A stretch of 64,000 nucleotides of DNA from Acidobacteriota bacterium (GCA_029263395.1 JAJCXO010000005.1:1-64000), one strand, 5' to 3'. Shown: positions 51,513 to 62,200, counted from the first letter of the stretch. Translations and numbers: made by a program. Notes: generated by a model from the sequence alone, not told the origin.

Positions 51513-54149
51513 CTAGCCGAACCGCAATGCCTCCATCGGCAAGATCCGCAACGCTCGACGAGCGGGCAGCCAGCAGGCCAACAGCCCGGCACCGGCTAGC
51601 AGGGCGACGACGGTAGGCAATACCCAGGGTTCACCGGTGGGTAGACGGGTGACGAGCATGGCGTCTTGCAGGCGGATGTAGCCGGTAGCGGAAAGGCTGC
51701 CGAGAATGCCGCCAAGGGCGAGGTAGAGGGCGGCACCGGCGGTGACGGTGGCGAGAACTTGACGGTGGGTGGCGCCGAGGGCGACGCGGATGCCTATCTC
51801 GCGTGTGCGGTGGGTGACGGCGAAGGAGATCATGGCGTAGATGCCGAGCAAAGACAGAACCAGGGTGACGACACCCATGCCGATCATGGTCTGGCTGAAG
51901 GTCACCATAAATTCGCGTTCGTCCCAGTTGACGTTCTCCAGCGGTTGTACACGGTGTAGTTGGATCTCGGGGTGGACGTTGGCGATGGCGACACGCATTG
52001 GGCCGGCGAGGCGCGCAGGGTCGCCATGGCCGCGGATAGTGAGGTATAGCCAGGGTGGCGGGCTGGTCATCGGTAGGTAGAGGCCGGCGGCGCGTTTGGG
52101 GTCGGCGGCGCTCAGGCCGAGGTCGGGAACAACGCCGACAATCTCGTGCCAGCGCGGCTCCGCCTGGGGATCTTCGGGATCCACCAGACGCAAGCGGCGT
52201 CCGATCGGATGGCGATCGCTGAGAAATTTAGTGACGAAGGGTTGGTTGACCACCGCCACCGCGGGCGCGTCTGCCTCGAGGTCGAGGGGCTCGATCAGTC
52301 GTCCGAGGGTGGCGTCGGCGGCTACAGAGGCGAAGAAGCCGGGCATGACTCGGGCGATCGGTGCCGGGCGTGGTTCGCTGACGGACTCGTCGACCTGCAC
52401 CATCGCTTCACTAGCGTCCTGGCGTGGCAGGCTGGTGGTCAAGCTGCTAGCGACGATGCCGGGAATGGTGTCCAACGCGGCGGCAACGCGGTGGACAATG
52501 GAAGGCTGGCCGGTGACTGGCGATCCGCCGGCTGTCGTGTCGATCGGAACCGAATCGACCGCAGCCGTGTCGACCGCAGCCGTGTCGACCGAAGCCGTGT
52601 CGACTGGAACCCTTCCAAAAGCAGTCGTGGCGTCGGTGAGATCAGCGGGGATGCGTACTTGTGCGGTAAGGACACTGTCCCGCGGCAGTCCGAAGTCCTT
52701 CTCGGCATGGGCGCTGAAGCCGCGTGCCAGCACGAGTGAGCCGCTCAGCATGGCGACGGAGAGTGCCATTTCGATCACCATCATGGCGGCGGAGAACTTG
52801 CTGAGCCGGAAGCTGCCACCGCGGCCAGAGGCGTTGAGGGTCGACAGCGGATTCTTGCCGGTGGCTTTCATGGCCGGCAGCACACCGCTGAAAAGGATAA
52901 TCAGTGCAGTGATGCCGACCACGAAGCCAAGGGTGCGGGAGCTGATAGCAATTTCAGCCCAGAACGGTAGTTCGGTGAGCATACGATCGAGGTAGCTGAC
53001 GGCGACGTGGGCGGCGCCGAGGCCAAGTCCCATGGCGAGCACGCCGAGCAGCGCCATCTCAACGGTCAGTTGGCTGATCAGACGTGCGCGGCCAGCACCG
53101 AGGGCAGTACGCACGGCGAGCTCGCCGCGTCGGTAGGCGGTTCGGGTGAGGATCAGGTTGGCGACGTTGGACGCGATCACCGCTAGCACGGCAATCAACA
53201 CCAGATTCATCATCGTCGCCATCATCACCGCTTGCTCGGGCGGTTCGACGTAAGCGGTCAGCCACAGCCGGCTCTCGACTTCAGCCGGCAGCTCGGCGCG
53301 CAACTGGTTGGCCAGGCGTTGAACCTCAGCGTCGGCGGTCGCGAGGTCAACGTTCTGGCGTAAGATGGCGTAGGTTTGGACACCCGAAGCCATATTGTTG
53401 GAGGCCAGAGTTCGGCGAGGCTTGGTGCCACTGCCACTGCCACTGACGGGACGGTCGTCGAGGCTCTGATCGTCGAGGGGGAGCCACAGCTCACCATCAG
53501 CCGGGAAGGTGGCGGAGTTGGGCAGGATCCCGACCACGGTGCGCGCGGCACCGTGGATGTTCAACGTCTGGCCGAGGATCGCCGGATCGGCGCTGTAGCG
53601 ACGGTGCCACAAGCTCTCGCGCAGGAGCACGACCGGAGGTGCGTCGGCGACGCCGTCGCTGGCCAGCAGCGTGCGGCCCAGGATCGGTGTGTACGGCAGA
53701 TGGCGGAAAGACGAAGGCGTAATCGAGGCGCCCTGCACGCTGTCGACCTCGCCGTTGGGATGTTGGATGTTGCGCAGACCGGCTTTCATGGCACCCAGGT
53801 GTTCGAAGCTACCGCTCCGTCTTTGTAGCAGCTGGTAGGTGTCGAGATCGAGGGTAGTGCGAGCTGCCTCAGGTACAGTTCGGACCTGAAAACGCACGTA
53901 ACGTTCGCCGTCAACAAACGGCAGTTTACCGTGGAGAATCGAGTCCATCATCGAAAAACCGGTGGTTGCGATGGCAATACCGAGGCCTAGGGCGAGGATC
54001 GAAATCGCCGCCAGGATCGGTTGTTTGCGGATCAACCGCAGGCCGAGCTTGATCTCGACGCCTGAAATGCCAGGAAGCTCCCATCCCAACAGCTTGTGTC
54101 GCAAGGTCTGGTGATGCACAGGTCTCTGTCGCACAGGTCTTTGTTTCAA
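51513..54149 (-). CDS. ADOP-type (MacB/FtsX-like) ABC permease
   Basis: An 878-residue permease of the acidobacterial duplicated-orphan type. The start GVEIKLGLRLIRKQPILAAISILALGLGIA gives TM1, then a MacB_PCD periplasmic domain (VDGERYVRFQVRTVPEAART...LGRTLLASDG), three helices with AAHVAVSYLDR, a second periplasmic domain and FtsX-type helices at the end (LLGIYAMISFAVTHRTREIGIRVALGATHRQVL; PARRALRILPMEALRFG). It lacks an ATPase gene next door, as usual for the family. A tandem VDTAA repeat (52545-52615, about residues 511-535) forms a low-complexity insert in the second domain. It starts at a TTG supported by AGAGGA seven bases upstream. Substrate unknown. Confidence 0.88.
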   Translation of the reverse strand: MKQRPVRQRPVHHQTLRHKLLGWELPGISGVEIKLGLRLIRKQPILAAISILALGLGIAIATTGFSMMDSILHGKLPFVDGERYVRFQVRTVPEAARTTLDLDTYQLLQRRSGSFEHLGAMKAGLRNIQHPNGEVDSVQGASITPSSFRHLPYTPILGRTLLASDGVADAPPVVLLRESLWHRRYSADPAILGQTLNIHGAARTVVGILPNSATFPADGELWLPLDDQSLDDRPVSGSGSGTKPRRTLASNNMASGVQTYAILRQNVDLATADAEVQRLANQLRAELPAEVESRLWLTAYVEPPEQAVMMATMMNLVLIAVLAVIASNVANLILTRTAYRRGELAVRTALGAGRARLISQLTVEMALLGVLAMGLGLGAAHVAVSYLDRMLTELPFWAEIAISSRTLGFVVGITALIILFSGVLPAMKATGKNPLSTLNASGRGGSFRLSKFSAAMMVIEMALSVAMLSGSLVLARGFSAHAEKDFGLPRDSVLTAQVRIPADLTDATTAFGRVPVDTASVDTAAVDTAAVDSVPIDTTAGGSPVTGQPSIVHRVAAALDTIPGIVASSLTTSLPRQDASEAMVQVDESVSEPRPAPIARVMPGFFASVAADATLGRLIEPLDLEADAPAVAVVNQPFVTKFLSDRHPIGRRLRLVDPEDPQAEPRWHEIVGVVPDLGLSAADPKRAAGLYLPMTSPPPWLYLTIRGHGDPARLAGPMRVAIANVHPEIQLHRVQPLENVNWDEREFMVTFSQTMIGMGVVTLVLSLLGIYAMISFAVTHRTREIGIRVALGATHRQVLATVTAGAALYLALGGILGSLSATGYIRLQDAMLVTRLPTGEPWVLPTVVALLAGAGLLACWLPARRALRILPMEALRFG

Positions 54150-54467
54150 GACTTAGTCCTCTTAGAAGTTGGGTTCTTTTATGAAGACGTGAACTCGAGG
54201 GCAAAGGTTCTGTGACCGCGTGGATATCTCGCGAGAAAGAGCAAGAAAGATGTGCGGATTCGATTGTGGGTAGTGGCAATGGTTGTTGATATCTGCCCAT
54301 GATTCGTAACGGCTGTGACCGTTCGGGGCTCACAGGGTGCAACCAGTCCCATGGTTTCGCACGTACAACATGGTATTGTGCTACTAGTCCCTCTAGCAGG
54401 GATCACCCACCACAAGTTGGACCTCCTCGCGTCGTGAGTTGGTCAATATCAGCCAAAGGAGTTGCGA
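54150..54467. other. divergent intergenic region
   Basis: Between the ADOP permease and the secreted protease. No gene. The left half is AT-rich (GGGTTCTTTTATGAAGACGT) and probably holds promoters; no pair near consensus was found. AAGGAG at 54456-54461 is the ribosome site of the protease. Confidence 0.5.
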
Positions 54468-55940
54468 GTGAACTACCGTTTCGAACTGCGCCCAGCGACT
54501 GTGCTCGTTGGGATCGTTTTGTTGATGCTCTCGGTCTTCGTCTCGCCGGTCGCGGCGCAGCGTTTCTACAGCGATGCCGAGCTCGAGGTGATGCCGGCTC
54601 CCGGTCCCAATCCCTATCTCAGCTTCTTGCCTGCTGGCGCCGAGGTCGATTGGGATTATTGGAGAGCCAAAGCCGATTACGAGGGCCGCAAGCGTGCCGC
54701 CGCGCAAGCCGCTGCACGGGGTGAGACCGATGGTGGCTCTGTTGCCGAAGTCGAACCCAACGACACGTTGGCGACGGCGCAGGTGATTGCTGGCTTCGGC
54801 ACCGGTGCTGGGGACGACGGGTCGATCGACGTGACCGGTACGATCGGCGCAGGCGGCGATATTGACTGTTTCGAGGTCGAACTCGAGATCGGTGACACCC
54901 TCGGCGTCGCGCAAACAGGGGCCCCTGGCCTAGTCGAGATTTTCGTGCCAGGTGGCGAACTGCAGATGGGCTCGACTCAAGACGTGTCGTTCCTCTATCC
55001 GCCGACGAGTCCGTTGCCTAGTGGTGGCAACACCGCCGATTACGTCACCTACGTCGATGGTGGCCACTTCGTGTGTGTGCGCACCGGCTCAGGAGCCTAC
55101 ACGTTGCAGCTGGTGGCCGCTCGATCGGTCTTCGAGGACGCCGGCAATCAGATTCTGTTCGTCGACTTCGATGGCGCGATGATCGATTCCGGAATCTTCG
55201 GTGGTCCGCCGGGAGTGCGGACCTTGTCGCCGTTGTCGACCTTCTTGGCCGGTTGGGGTCTGGGACCGGGAGACGAGAGCGCGGTCATCGACTCCATTCT
55301 GGCGTCGGTTGATGAAACGATCACTGCGGATCTGGCGATGCAGTCCAATCCGAATTTTGGCGTCGAGATCCTCAATAGCCGCGATCACGCCGATCCGTTC
55401 GGCCAGCCCAACGTCAGCCGGTTGATCGTCGGTGGCACGATCGGTGAGTTCCAAATCAGTACGATCGGCATCGCCCAGTCGATCGATCCGGGCAACTTCG
55501 GAACTGAGGAGTCAGCGGTCATTCTGCTTGATCTACTCAGTGCCGCAGGCGGCGGCCCGAACTCCCTCAATCAGTTTGGCCTCGGCGGCGGTGCAACCCA
55601 GATCGATTTGGTCGGTACTGGTGTCGGCAACATCGTGGTCCACGAGGCTGGTCACTACATCGGTAACTGGCACACTGAACAATTCGCCGCCTCCTCCGAT
55701 CCCAGCATCATGGATCAAGGCGGTAACCTGCCAGGGACGGTGGGTGTTGGCCCAGACAACATCTTCGGAACCGGCGACGATTTTGACGTCGATTTGTCGG
55801 TGGATGCTTTCAACGCTGGAACCTTCACCGGCACTGAGCACACGAACGAGAAGTCGGCCCACGGCTTGACCAGAGCTGGCCTCTTCCTCGATAGCTTCGA
55901 GAGCGGCGATACCTCGGGCTGGTCGAGCACCACCCCGTAG
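54468..55940 (+). CDS. secreted metzincin-type metalloprotease
   Basis: A 490-residue exported protein starting at GTG 54468 (AAGGAG six bases before; a TTG at 54462 is in frame but too close). The signal peptide (VLVGIVLLMLSVFVSPVAAQ) is followed by a PPC-like beta domain with EVEPNDTLATAQVIAGFGTG and GDIDCFEVELEIGDTL. The C-terminal half has the extended zinc motif HEAGHYIGNWH (HExxHxxGxxH), the metzincin pattern, in NIVVHEAGHYIGNWHTEQF. The chain ends FLDSFESGDTSGWSSTTP, a tail repeatedly seen on secreted proteins of these lineages (from memory). It probably digests extracellular protein. Monocistronic; a hairpin lies 30 bases after the stop. Confidence 0.82.
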   Translation: MNYRFELRPATVLVGIVLLMLSVFVSPVAAQRFYSDAELEVMPAPGPNPYLSFLPAGAEVDWDYWRAKADYEGRKRAAAQAAARGETDGGSVAEVEPNDTLATAQVIAGFGTGAGDDGSIDVTGTIGAGGDIDCFEVELEIGDTLGVAQTGAPGLVEIFVPGGELQMGSTQDVSFLYPPTSPLPSGGNTADYVTYVDGGHFVCVRTGSGAYTLQLVAARSVFEDAGNQILFVDFDGAMIDSGIFGGPPGVRTLSPLSTFLAGWGLGPGDESAVIDSILASVDETITADLAMQSNPNFGVEILNSRDHADPFGQPNVSRLIVGGTIGEFQISTIGIAQSIDPGNFGTEESAVILLDLLSAAGGGPNSLNQFGLGGGATQIDLVGTGVGNIVVHEAGHYIGNWHTEQFAASSDPSIMDQGGNLPGTVGVGPDNIFGTGDDFDVDLSVDAFNAGTFTGTEHTNEKSAHGLTRAGLFLDSFESGDTSGWSSTTP

Positions 55941-55969
55941 CAGCACGCCGCAGTCAGCTTTGATTGTGA

Positions 55970-55997
55970 GCTCGCGAGGGGACTGCCTCTCGCGAGC
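55970..55997. terminator. hairpin terminator candidate between protease and tetR genes
   Basis: GCTCGCGAG and CTCGCGAGC form a perfect 9-bp stem around a 10-base loop, 30 bases after the protease stop and in a convergent region. No U tract. Confidence 0.5.
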
Positions 55998-56123
55998 CTG
56001 GGCAGCGGTCGGCAAGTTCGTGCCTCGTGAACTCTGTGCGGGTCTTGTCTGTTCAGGAGTTCGACCTTCTCGACCAGAATCTCGATAGCTAAGCAGACCG
56101 ATTTTAAGCTTGGCTGGTCGAGC

Positions 56124-56687
56124 CTAGTCCACGATTGCTTCTCGGCAAGCGTGCAGGATCTCATCGGCGAGCTCGGGATCGTCGGTGCCACGGGCTAACA
56201 TCAGGCCACCGACGCTGGTGGCGATGAAGGCCCAGGCGCGGTCTCGGGGTGGCTGGGTGTCGTCCTCGGGCATGCGCTGGGCAAGCTCGTCGACAATTTC
56301 GAGCAAGGCGTTGGCATAAACGTCGCGCACTTCGGGGTCGGCTCGGGCGATGTCTGGGGTGAGGGCTGGCAACGGGCAGCCGTGGGCGACGTTGGTCAGG
56401 TGCTCCCGGCTCAGGTAGCGGTCGGCGGCGCCCTTCAGCCACTGATTGCCGCGTCCCGGGTTGTGACGCAGAAAGGCGAGGGTCCGCTGTAGCGAGCTGC
56501 GCACCGCTTCGCGGAAAAGAGCCGACTTGGAGTCGAAGTGACGGTAGAAACCGCCGATAGTGAGGCCGGCGGCTTTCATCACTTCGGGTATACCGGTGGC
56601 GTCGGTGCCTTGACGTCGGAACAGAGCCGAGGCTTCTGCCAAGATGCGACGCCGGGTTTCTTCTTTGTGGCCGGGGGGATATCGCAT
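56124..56687 (-). CDS. TetR-family transcriptional regulator
   Basis: A 187-residue repressor: N-terminal helix-turn-helix KEETRRRILAEASALFRRQG, TDATGIPEVMKAAGLTIGGFYRHFDSKSALFREAV, with a ligand domain behind. The end matches TetR_C_36-like forms (GCPLPALTPDIARADPEV). It lies 18 bases behind the molybdopterin oxidoreductase gene on the same strand, so is likely co-transcribed. Two copies of an 18-base dyad at 59116-59157 before that gene would suit autorepression. The ligand could be a substrate or product of that oxidoreductase; inference. Confidence 0.92.
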   Translation of the reverse strand: MRYPPGHKEETRRRILAEASALFRRQGTDATGIPEVMKAAGLTIGGFYRHFDSKSALFREAVRSSLQRTLAFLRHNPGRGNQWLKGAADRYLSREHLTNVAHGCPLPALTPDIARADPEVRDVYANALLEIVDELAQRMPEDDTQPPRDRAWAFIATSVGGLMLARGTDDPELADEILHACREAIVD

Positions 56688-56705
56688 GGCGGTTGTCGGA
56701 GTTGG

Positions 56706-59033
56706 CTAAACGGGCGCTTCCACCGGCGTCTCAGCCGGTGAGATGCGGACCGGAATGTGTTTGTGGAATGGGGTTTTCGAGAGCTCGTCACAGTGTTCGG
56801 CTGAAGTCAGCTCGTTGATCGCCGGGCCGGCCGGTATTTGTGGTTGTGCCGCGTCGTCGTCAGTGCCGCGCATCCCAAAACCATGGGGTAGAGAGGCGAC
56901 GCCGGGCAGGTTCTCTTCCGACAGCTCAACTTGGACGCGGACTTTACCGCGGGCTGACTCACAGACCGCCCAACCGCCGTCTTCGATGCCGAGGGAGTCA
57001 GCGTCTTGTTGATGCAGTCGCAAGGCGCCCTGGCGATCCTTCTTGCGCCACGCTTCATCGCGCACGATGGTGTTGGCGTTGTAGGATCGGCGCTCGCCGG
57101 CGGCCAATATAAGAGGGTAGGCGTCGTTGTGCTGTGGCGGCTCTAGGTCTTTTAGCTCGGTCAACATTTCGGGGATAGCGAGTTGGATCTTGCGGTCTTT
57201 GTGACGTAGGAAGGACCAGCTGTCGTCGTAGTTATGGACCGAGATCAGCGTGCCGGAAGCGCTGTGGAGGATGCGTTCGAATAAGGCTTCGGCCAGACCC
57301 AGACCAGTGTCTTCGATGCCGGCGCGGCGTACCGCGTCGCCGTGGCGTCCAGCGTAATATTGGCAGGCACCCCACAACACCGCGGCTGGCTTGGCGTCGC
57401 CAGCGAGGGCGGTACCGAGGGTCTCTTGTAGCACCATTGGCAGATAGGCCTTGAGCCTTGGTTTGAGCCTGAGGGTTGCCGCCAACGCCGCCGGGAAGAG
57501 ACGTAGCTTGGGTATCTTTCGATCGAGTTTGGCGATTGCCGCCAGCAGCGGGAATCGGTTCGGAAGGTCACCCATCGCTACCACCAAGCGGCGGTAGATT
57601 TCGGGCTCGGTCAAGGTGCCTTGCTTAGGGGCAAACAACGGCCTCCGCAGGTGGAAGAAATTGGCCGGGAACTCGAGGTTGAAAAAGGTGGCTTCCCATT
57701 TCTCATACTGGCTAGCGGCAGGCAGTACGTAATGAGCGAGTCGTGCGGTTTCGGTCATTGCAACGTCGATAGAAACCATCAGCTCGAGCTTGCCGCAGGC
57801 TTTGCGGTAGGCCTGGGTATCGGCGGCGGTGAGCAGTGGATTACTCGAGTCGACCACCAGGCCTCGGACTCGTTCTGGATGGTCAGTATCGATCTCGGCC
57901 GGGAGAATGTTGGGCGGAAACAGCTTACTGATTTCTCGCATGCCAGTGACGCGAGTCGTGATGCCGCCCTGGTCGGGTTCTTTCGAATGGCCGATCAGCG
58001 GCAGCAGAAAGGCATGGAGATTGTTGCCGCCGCGTTTGTTGAAATTGCCGGTCACGAGAAAAAGCAGTTTCGCCAAGTAGAGGTTGAGAGTCGAGTGTGG
58101 CGAGTGCTCGAGGCCGAGGTCGGTCCGCACGCAGCCGGCCTTCGCTCTGGCGAATCCTCGCGTTACCTGGCGCACGGCTTCCACGTCGAGGCCGGCATGA
58201 CGGGCGTATTCGGCCACCGGGACCGCGGTCAGCAGCTTGCGCAGCTCGTCGAAACCGTTGGTGCGGGCGGTGAGGAAGTCCTCGTTGACGAGATCCTCCT
58301 GGACAATCGTGCCGAGCATGGCGAGTAGCAGGTGGGCGTCGCCACCGGGTCGCACCTGGAGGTGGACGTTGGCCTTCTTGGCGGTTTCGGTCACCCGTGG
58401 ATCGATCACCACCATGGTGCGGTCGGGGTCGCGGGCCAGCTCGTTGATCAGCTTACGGGCCTGCGGAATGCCGTGTGATTGCCAAGGATTGGTGCCGATG
58501 AACAGCACATAGTCGGCATGGTGCACGTCTTCGGACGGATGGCAGGTCTGGCGGCCGAAAAGCTTACCATCGAGCCAGAAACCGCCGGTCTTCTCCTGCG
58601 CCAAGGAAGTGTAGAAGTAGCGTGTATCCATCGCTGCTCGTAACGCCGAGCCATAAACGCCGCCGAGATGATTACCTTGTCCGCCGCCGCCGTAGTAGGC
58701 GAGCGCGTGCCCTCCGTGGGTGTCGCGAATCGCCACCAGCTTGGCAGCGATCTCACGGATCGCCGTATCCCAGGAAATCTCCTCGAAGCTGCCGTCGTCG
58801 CGCCGCCGCAGTGGGCTGTCCAGCCGGTTGTCGGCATTCTGGTAGAAGTCCAGCCGCGACGCCTTCTGGCATTGATAACCTTGGGAAATTGGATGCGCCT
58901 TGTCACCCTTGATTTTCTTCAGGTGGCCGTCCTCGACCTCCACTTCGATGCCGCAGTTGAGTGAGCACAAGATGCAAGCCGTCGAGTGGGTCTCAGGCGT
59001 TACGTTGGATACCGTCGCGGTTGCTGGACACAT
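56706..59033 (-). CDS. molybdopterin oxidoreductase (DMSO reductase superfamily)
   Basis: A 775-residue enzyme. The N-terminal [4Fe-4S] motif is ACILCSLNCGIEVEVEDG...GYQCQKASR (C-x2-C-x3-C-xn-C). Typical later parts are YYGGGGQGNHLGGVYGSALR, VLFIGTNPWQSHGIPQARKL, MVVIDPRVTETAKKANVHLQ, GNFNKRGGNNLH and the C-terminal molydopterin-binding domain (YPLILAAGERRSYNANTIVR; PHGFGMRG). No signal peptide or TAT motif, so cytosolic, resembling FDH-H/assimilatory-type enzymes and the large subgroup of unknown substrate. No Cys/Sec or Ser ligand position is obvious. No partner subunit next to it. Operon promoter region with paired dyads upstream; tetR follows. Confidence 0.88.
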   Translation of the reverse strand: MCPATATVSNVTPETHSTACILCSLNCGIEVEVEDGHLKKIKGDKAHPISQGYQCQKASRLDFYQNADNRLDSPLRRRDDGSFEEISWDTAIREIAAKLVAIRDTHGGHALAYYGGGGQGNHLGGVYGSALRAAMDTRYFYTSLAQEKTGGFWLDGKLFGRQTCHPSEDVHHADYVLFIGTNPWQSHGIPQARKLINELARDPDRTMVVIDPRVTETAKKANVHLQVRPGGDAHLLLAMLGTIVQEDLVNEDFLTARTNGFDELRKLLTAVPVAEYARHAGLDVEAVRQVTRGFARAKAGCVRTDLGLEHSPHSTLNLYLAKLLFLVTGNFNKRGGNNLHAFLLPLIGHSKEPDQGGITTRVTGMREISKLFPPNILPAEIDTDHPERVRGLVVDSSNPLLTAADTQAYRKACGKLELMVSIDVAMTETARLAHYVLPAASQYEKWEATFFNLEFPANFFHLRRPLFAPKQGTLTEPEIYRRLVVAMGDLPNRFPLLAAIAKLDRKIPKLRLFPAALAATLRLKPRLKAYLPMVLQETLGTALAGDAKPAAVLWGACQYYAGRHGDAVRRAGIEDTGLGLAEALFERILHSASGTLISVHNYDDSWSFLRHKDRKIQLAIPEMLTELKDLEPPQHNDAYPLILAAGERRSYNANTIVRDEAWRKKDRQGALRLHQQDADSLGIEDGGWAVCESARGKVRVQVELSEENLPGVASLPHGFGMRGTDDDAAQPQIPAGPAINELTSAEHCDELSKTPFHKHIPVRISPAETPVEAPV

Positions 59034-59109
59034 GGTGGCCGCCTTTCTCGCTTGGGGTCTTCTCGCGTCGTTCTTGCCGCTTCGTCGCCTGGGTTTCAGG
59101 CTTGATCCA

Positions 59110-59157
59110 AATATAGGATGAAGATAATCATCTTTATTGGGATGATAGGTGTCATCC
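59110..59157 (-). promoter_or_regulatory. twin palindromic operator overlapping a promoter
   Basis: Two 18-base dyads with arms GGATGA and TCATCC/TCATCT and 6-base centres lie 24 bases apart: 59116-59133 (GGATGAAGATAATCATCT) and 59140-59157 (GGATGATAGGTGTCATCC). Next to the first, TATATT on the minus strand (59115-59110) fits a -10 box. A repressor here would cover the -35/-10 spacer. The TetR encoded in the same operon is the natural candidate. Confidence 0.6.
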
Positions 59158-59202
59158 TACTAAGGGTCAAGGCGACGACGTTTCTGGCGCAAGGCCAGTA
59201 AC

Positions 59203-62200
59203 CTACTCGACGGCCGTTATCGGCTCCGCTCGCTCCCAGCCTTGCCAGCGGCGTCCGACCGCGAGGCGGGCGTCGAGTACCAGGGAAAGTAGGGCGGGTA
59301 CCAGGAAGAGGGTGAAGAAGGTGGAGACGGCGAGGCCGCCAACCACCACACTGCCGAGGCCGCGGTAAAGTTCGGAACCGGCACCAGGGAAGAGCACCAG
59401 GGGCAACATGCCGAAGACACTGGTGGTGACGCTCATGAAGATCGGGCGGATGCGTGAACGGGTGGCTTCGCGGATCGCGTCCCGTGGGGTCATGCTGTCG
59501 CGGCGCAGATGGTTGAGAGTCTGGTGGACAATCAGGATGGCGTTGTTGACCACGGTGCCAAGCAGGATGATGAAGCCGAGCATGGTCAGCACGTCGAGGG
59601 CTTGCGGCGTCACCAGATTGAGGGCGGCTAGACCGAGGACACCGCCGAGACCAGCCAAGGGCACACTGAACAGGATCACGAGCGGGTACAGGAAACTCTC
59701 GAACAGTGCCGCCATCAAGAGGTAGGTGATGAGCACCGCCAGTAGGAAGTTCCATTGCAAGGCTTGGCGGGTCTGGGTCAGTTTGTCGGCGCTGCCGGAG
59801 AGCCGAGCGCGATAGAGGCCACCGAGCTCACCGGAAGCGCGCATCGGCGCCAGGATCTCGCCTTCGATCCGTTCCATTGCCTCTTGTAGGGCGACGGTGT
59901 CCGGTGGGGTGACTTGGATGGTGACCGCCCGTTGGCGTTCGAGATGACGGATCTGGGTGGGGCCGCTGACAAGCTCGATGTCGGCCACCGAACCGAGGGT
60001 TACTTGCCGTCCATCCGGGGTGGTGATCGGCATCTGCTCTAGCAAGTGAGTGCGGTGGCTGGCGCCGCGCTCGGCCATGACGCGCAGATCGATTTCGTGA
60101 CCTTCGTGGCGGTAGTCGCTGGCTTTGACGCCATCGACCAAGGCGCTCACCACAATGCCGAGATCGCGGTTTTGTAGTCCGAGCTCAGCGAGCCGTTGAC
60201 GGCGGGGCACTACCCGCAACTCGGGATTGCCGAGGCTGAGATTGGGCATTGGGAAGGCTTGTGATCCTGCCAGCACGGTTCCGACATCGCCAAAGACACG
60301 GCTGCCGAGGGCCAGTAGCTGGTCGAGGTCGGGACCCATCAGGTCGATGTCGATATTGCGACCCTGGCCGAGACCGCGCTGAAAGAGGCTGAGTTGACTC
60401 ATGAAGGCAACGGTGCCCGGCAACTGGGCATTGATCTTGTTGAACTCCGGGATCAACTCACGGACGCGGGTGGCGTCGCGGCCGCTGGCGGCGATGAAAC
60501 TCATCTCGGGTTGGGCGATGAAGAACATCATGCCGATACCGCCGGCTGGCAAGTCGGCCGCGTCTTCGGTCTCCCACAGCGGCGCCAGTTGTTCGAGAAA
60601 CGGTTTCTGGAGGTCGATCACTTCGCTGACGTTGTAACCTGGCGGCGGAATGATGGCACCGAACAGGAAGTTCTGGTTACCCTGCGGTAGATACTCTGTT
60701 TTGGGCATCAACCACAAGCCGAGGCCAACCGCGACCGCCGTGAAGCCCACCACCACCGAAACTCGACGCAGGGTTGTTGTGATCAGCCAATAAACCGAGC
60801 GGGTAATCCAATCCGCAAACCGCTGCGCCAGTGCCATAGCCCCCCAGAGGTTGGCGAACCCCTTGCCTCCCGCCGGAACCACAGTGGCGTCGAGGATGCG
60901 CGCTGACAGGCTTGGGATGACACTGATCGCTACGACCAAGCTCAGACCGACGGCGCAGGAGATGGCGATCGCGATGTCGCGAAATAGCTGGCCGGCTTCC
61001 TCCTGCACGAAAAGCACCGGTAGGAATACCGCGATGGTGGTCAGGGTCGACGCCAGGACGGCCCCCCACACCTCTTGGGTGCCGTCGAATGCTGCCTGGC
61101 GCCTGGACTTACCCATCTGCCGATGGCGATAGATGTTCTCCAGCACTACAATCGAGTTGTCGACCACCATGCCGACGGTGAACGACATACCCGCCAGGCT
61201 GATGACGTTGAGCGAGCGCCCGAGCCAGGCCATCATCAGAAAGGTGCCGATGACGCTGATCGGAATAGCGATCGCGACGATGAGTGTCGAGGCCCGGCTG
61301 CGCAGGAAAAGCAGCAGGACGATGATTGCCAAGCTGCCTCCCAGCACTAGATTCTGTTGCACCAGATCAATCGCGCTGACGATGTAGTCGGTTTCGTCGT
61401 AGCTCTCGAACATCTCGACGCCGCGTCCGCGCAGCAACTCGCGGTTGATGTCCTCGATTGCTTCGGTGAGACTGGCCATGACCGAAATGGCGTTGGAGCC
61501 ATTCTCACGCTGCACATTGAGCGCCAGAATCGGTTTGTCGAAGTAGAGCACTTCGCCGGTGGCCTTGCGGAAGCTGAGTTCGACGCGCGCCACATCGCGT
61601 AGGTACACCGGGATGCCGTTGCGTACCGCCACCACCACCGACTCGATGTCCTCCGGCGAGCGATACTGCCCGATGGTACGCACCACGTAGCGACGTTTGC
61701 CTTCGTCGAAGTCGCCTCCCGAGGTGTCGCGGTTGTCACGATCAATTGCCATCACCAACTGGTTGAGCGTGACCTGTCGGGCGGCCAGTTTGGCCGGGTC
61801 GACGATGACTTGCATCTCCCGTTCGCGGCCACCGAAGATTTGGGCTCTGGCCACCCCGGGCACTCGTTCGAGGGCTGGCAGAATGAAGTCGTCAACAAAG
61901 CTGTAGAGGGTTGCGATGTCTCCCTCGAATGGCTCGTCGCCGGCCGGTAGTAGGGTGTACCAGGCCATCGCCGCGTTTTGGGCGTCGACAGTGGACAACA
62001 CCGGTCGGTCGGCGTCGGAAGGATAACTCGGTACCTGCTCCAGTCGGTTCGAGACTTTGAGGATGGCGGCGTCGACATCGGTGCCGGTGAGAAACGACAA
62101 GATGATTTCGCCGCGGCTGTCCGAGCTGGTACTCACCATACGCACCATGCCCTCGAGACTCTTGAGTTGTTCTTCCTGCTCGTCGATGATCTCGCGCTCG

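Noticed and set aside
57621-58328. 235-residue plus-strand open frame
   Set aside because: Antisense to the molybdopterin oxidoreductase; no domain.
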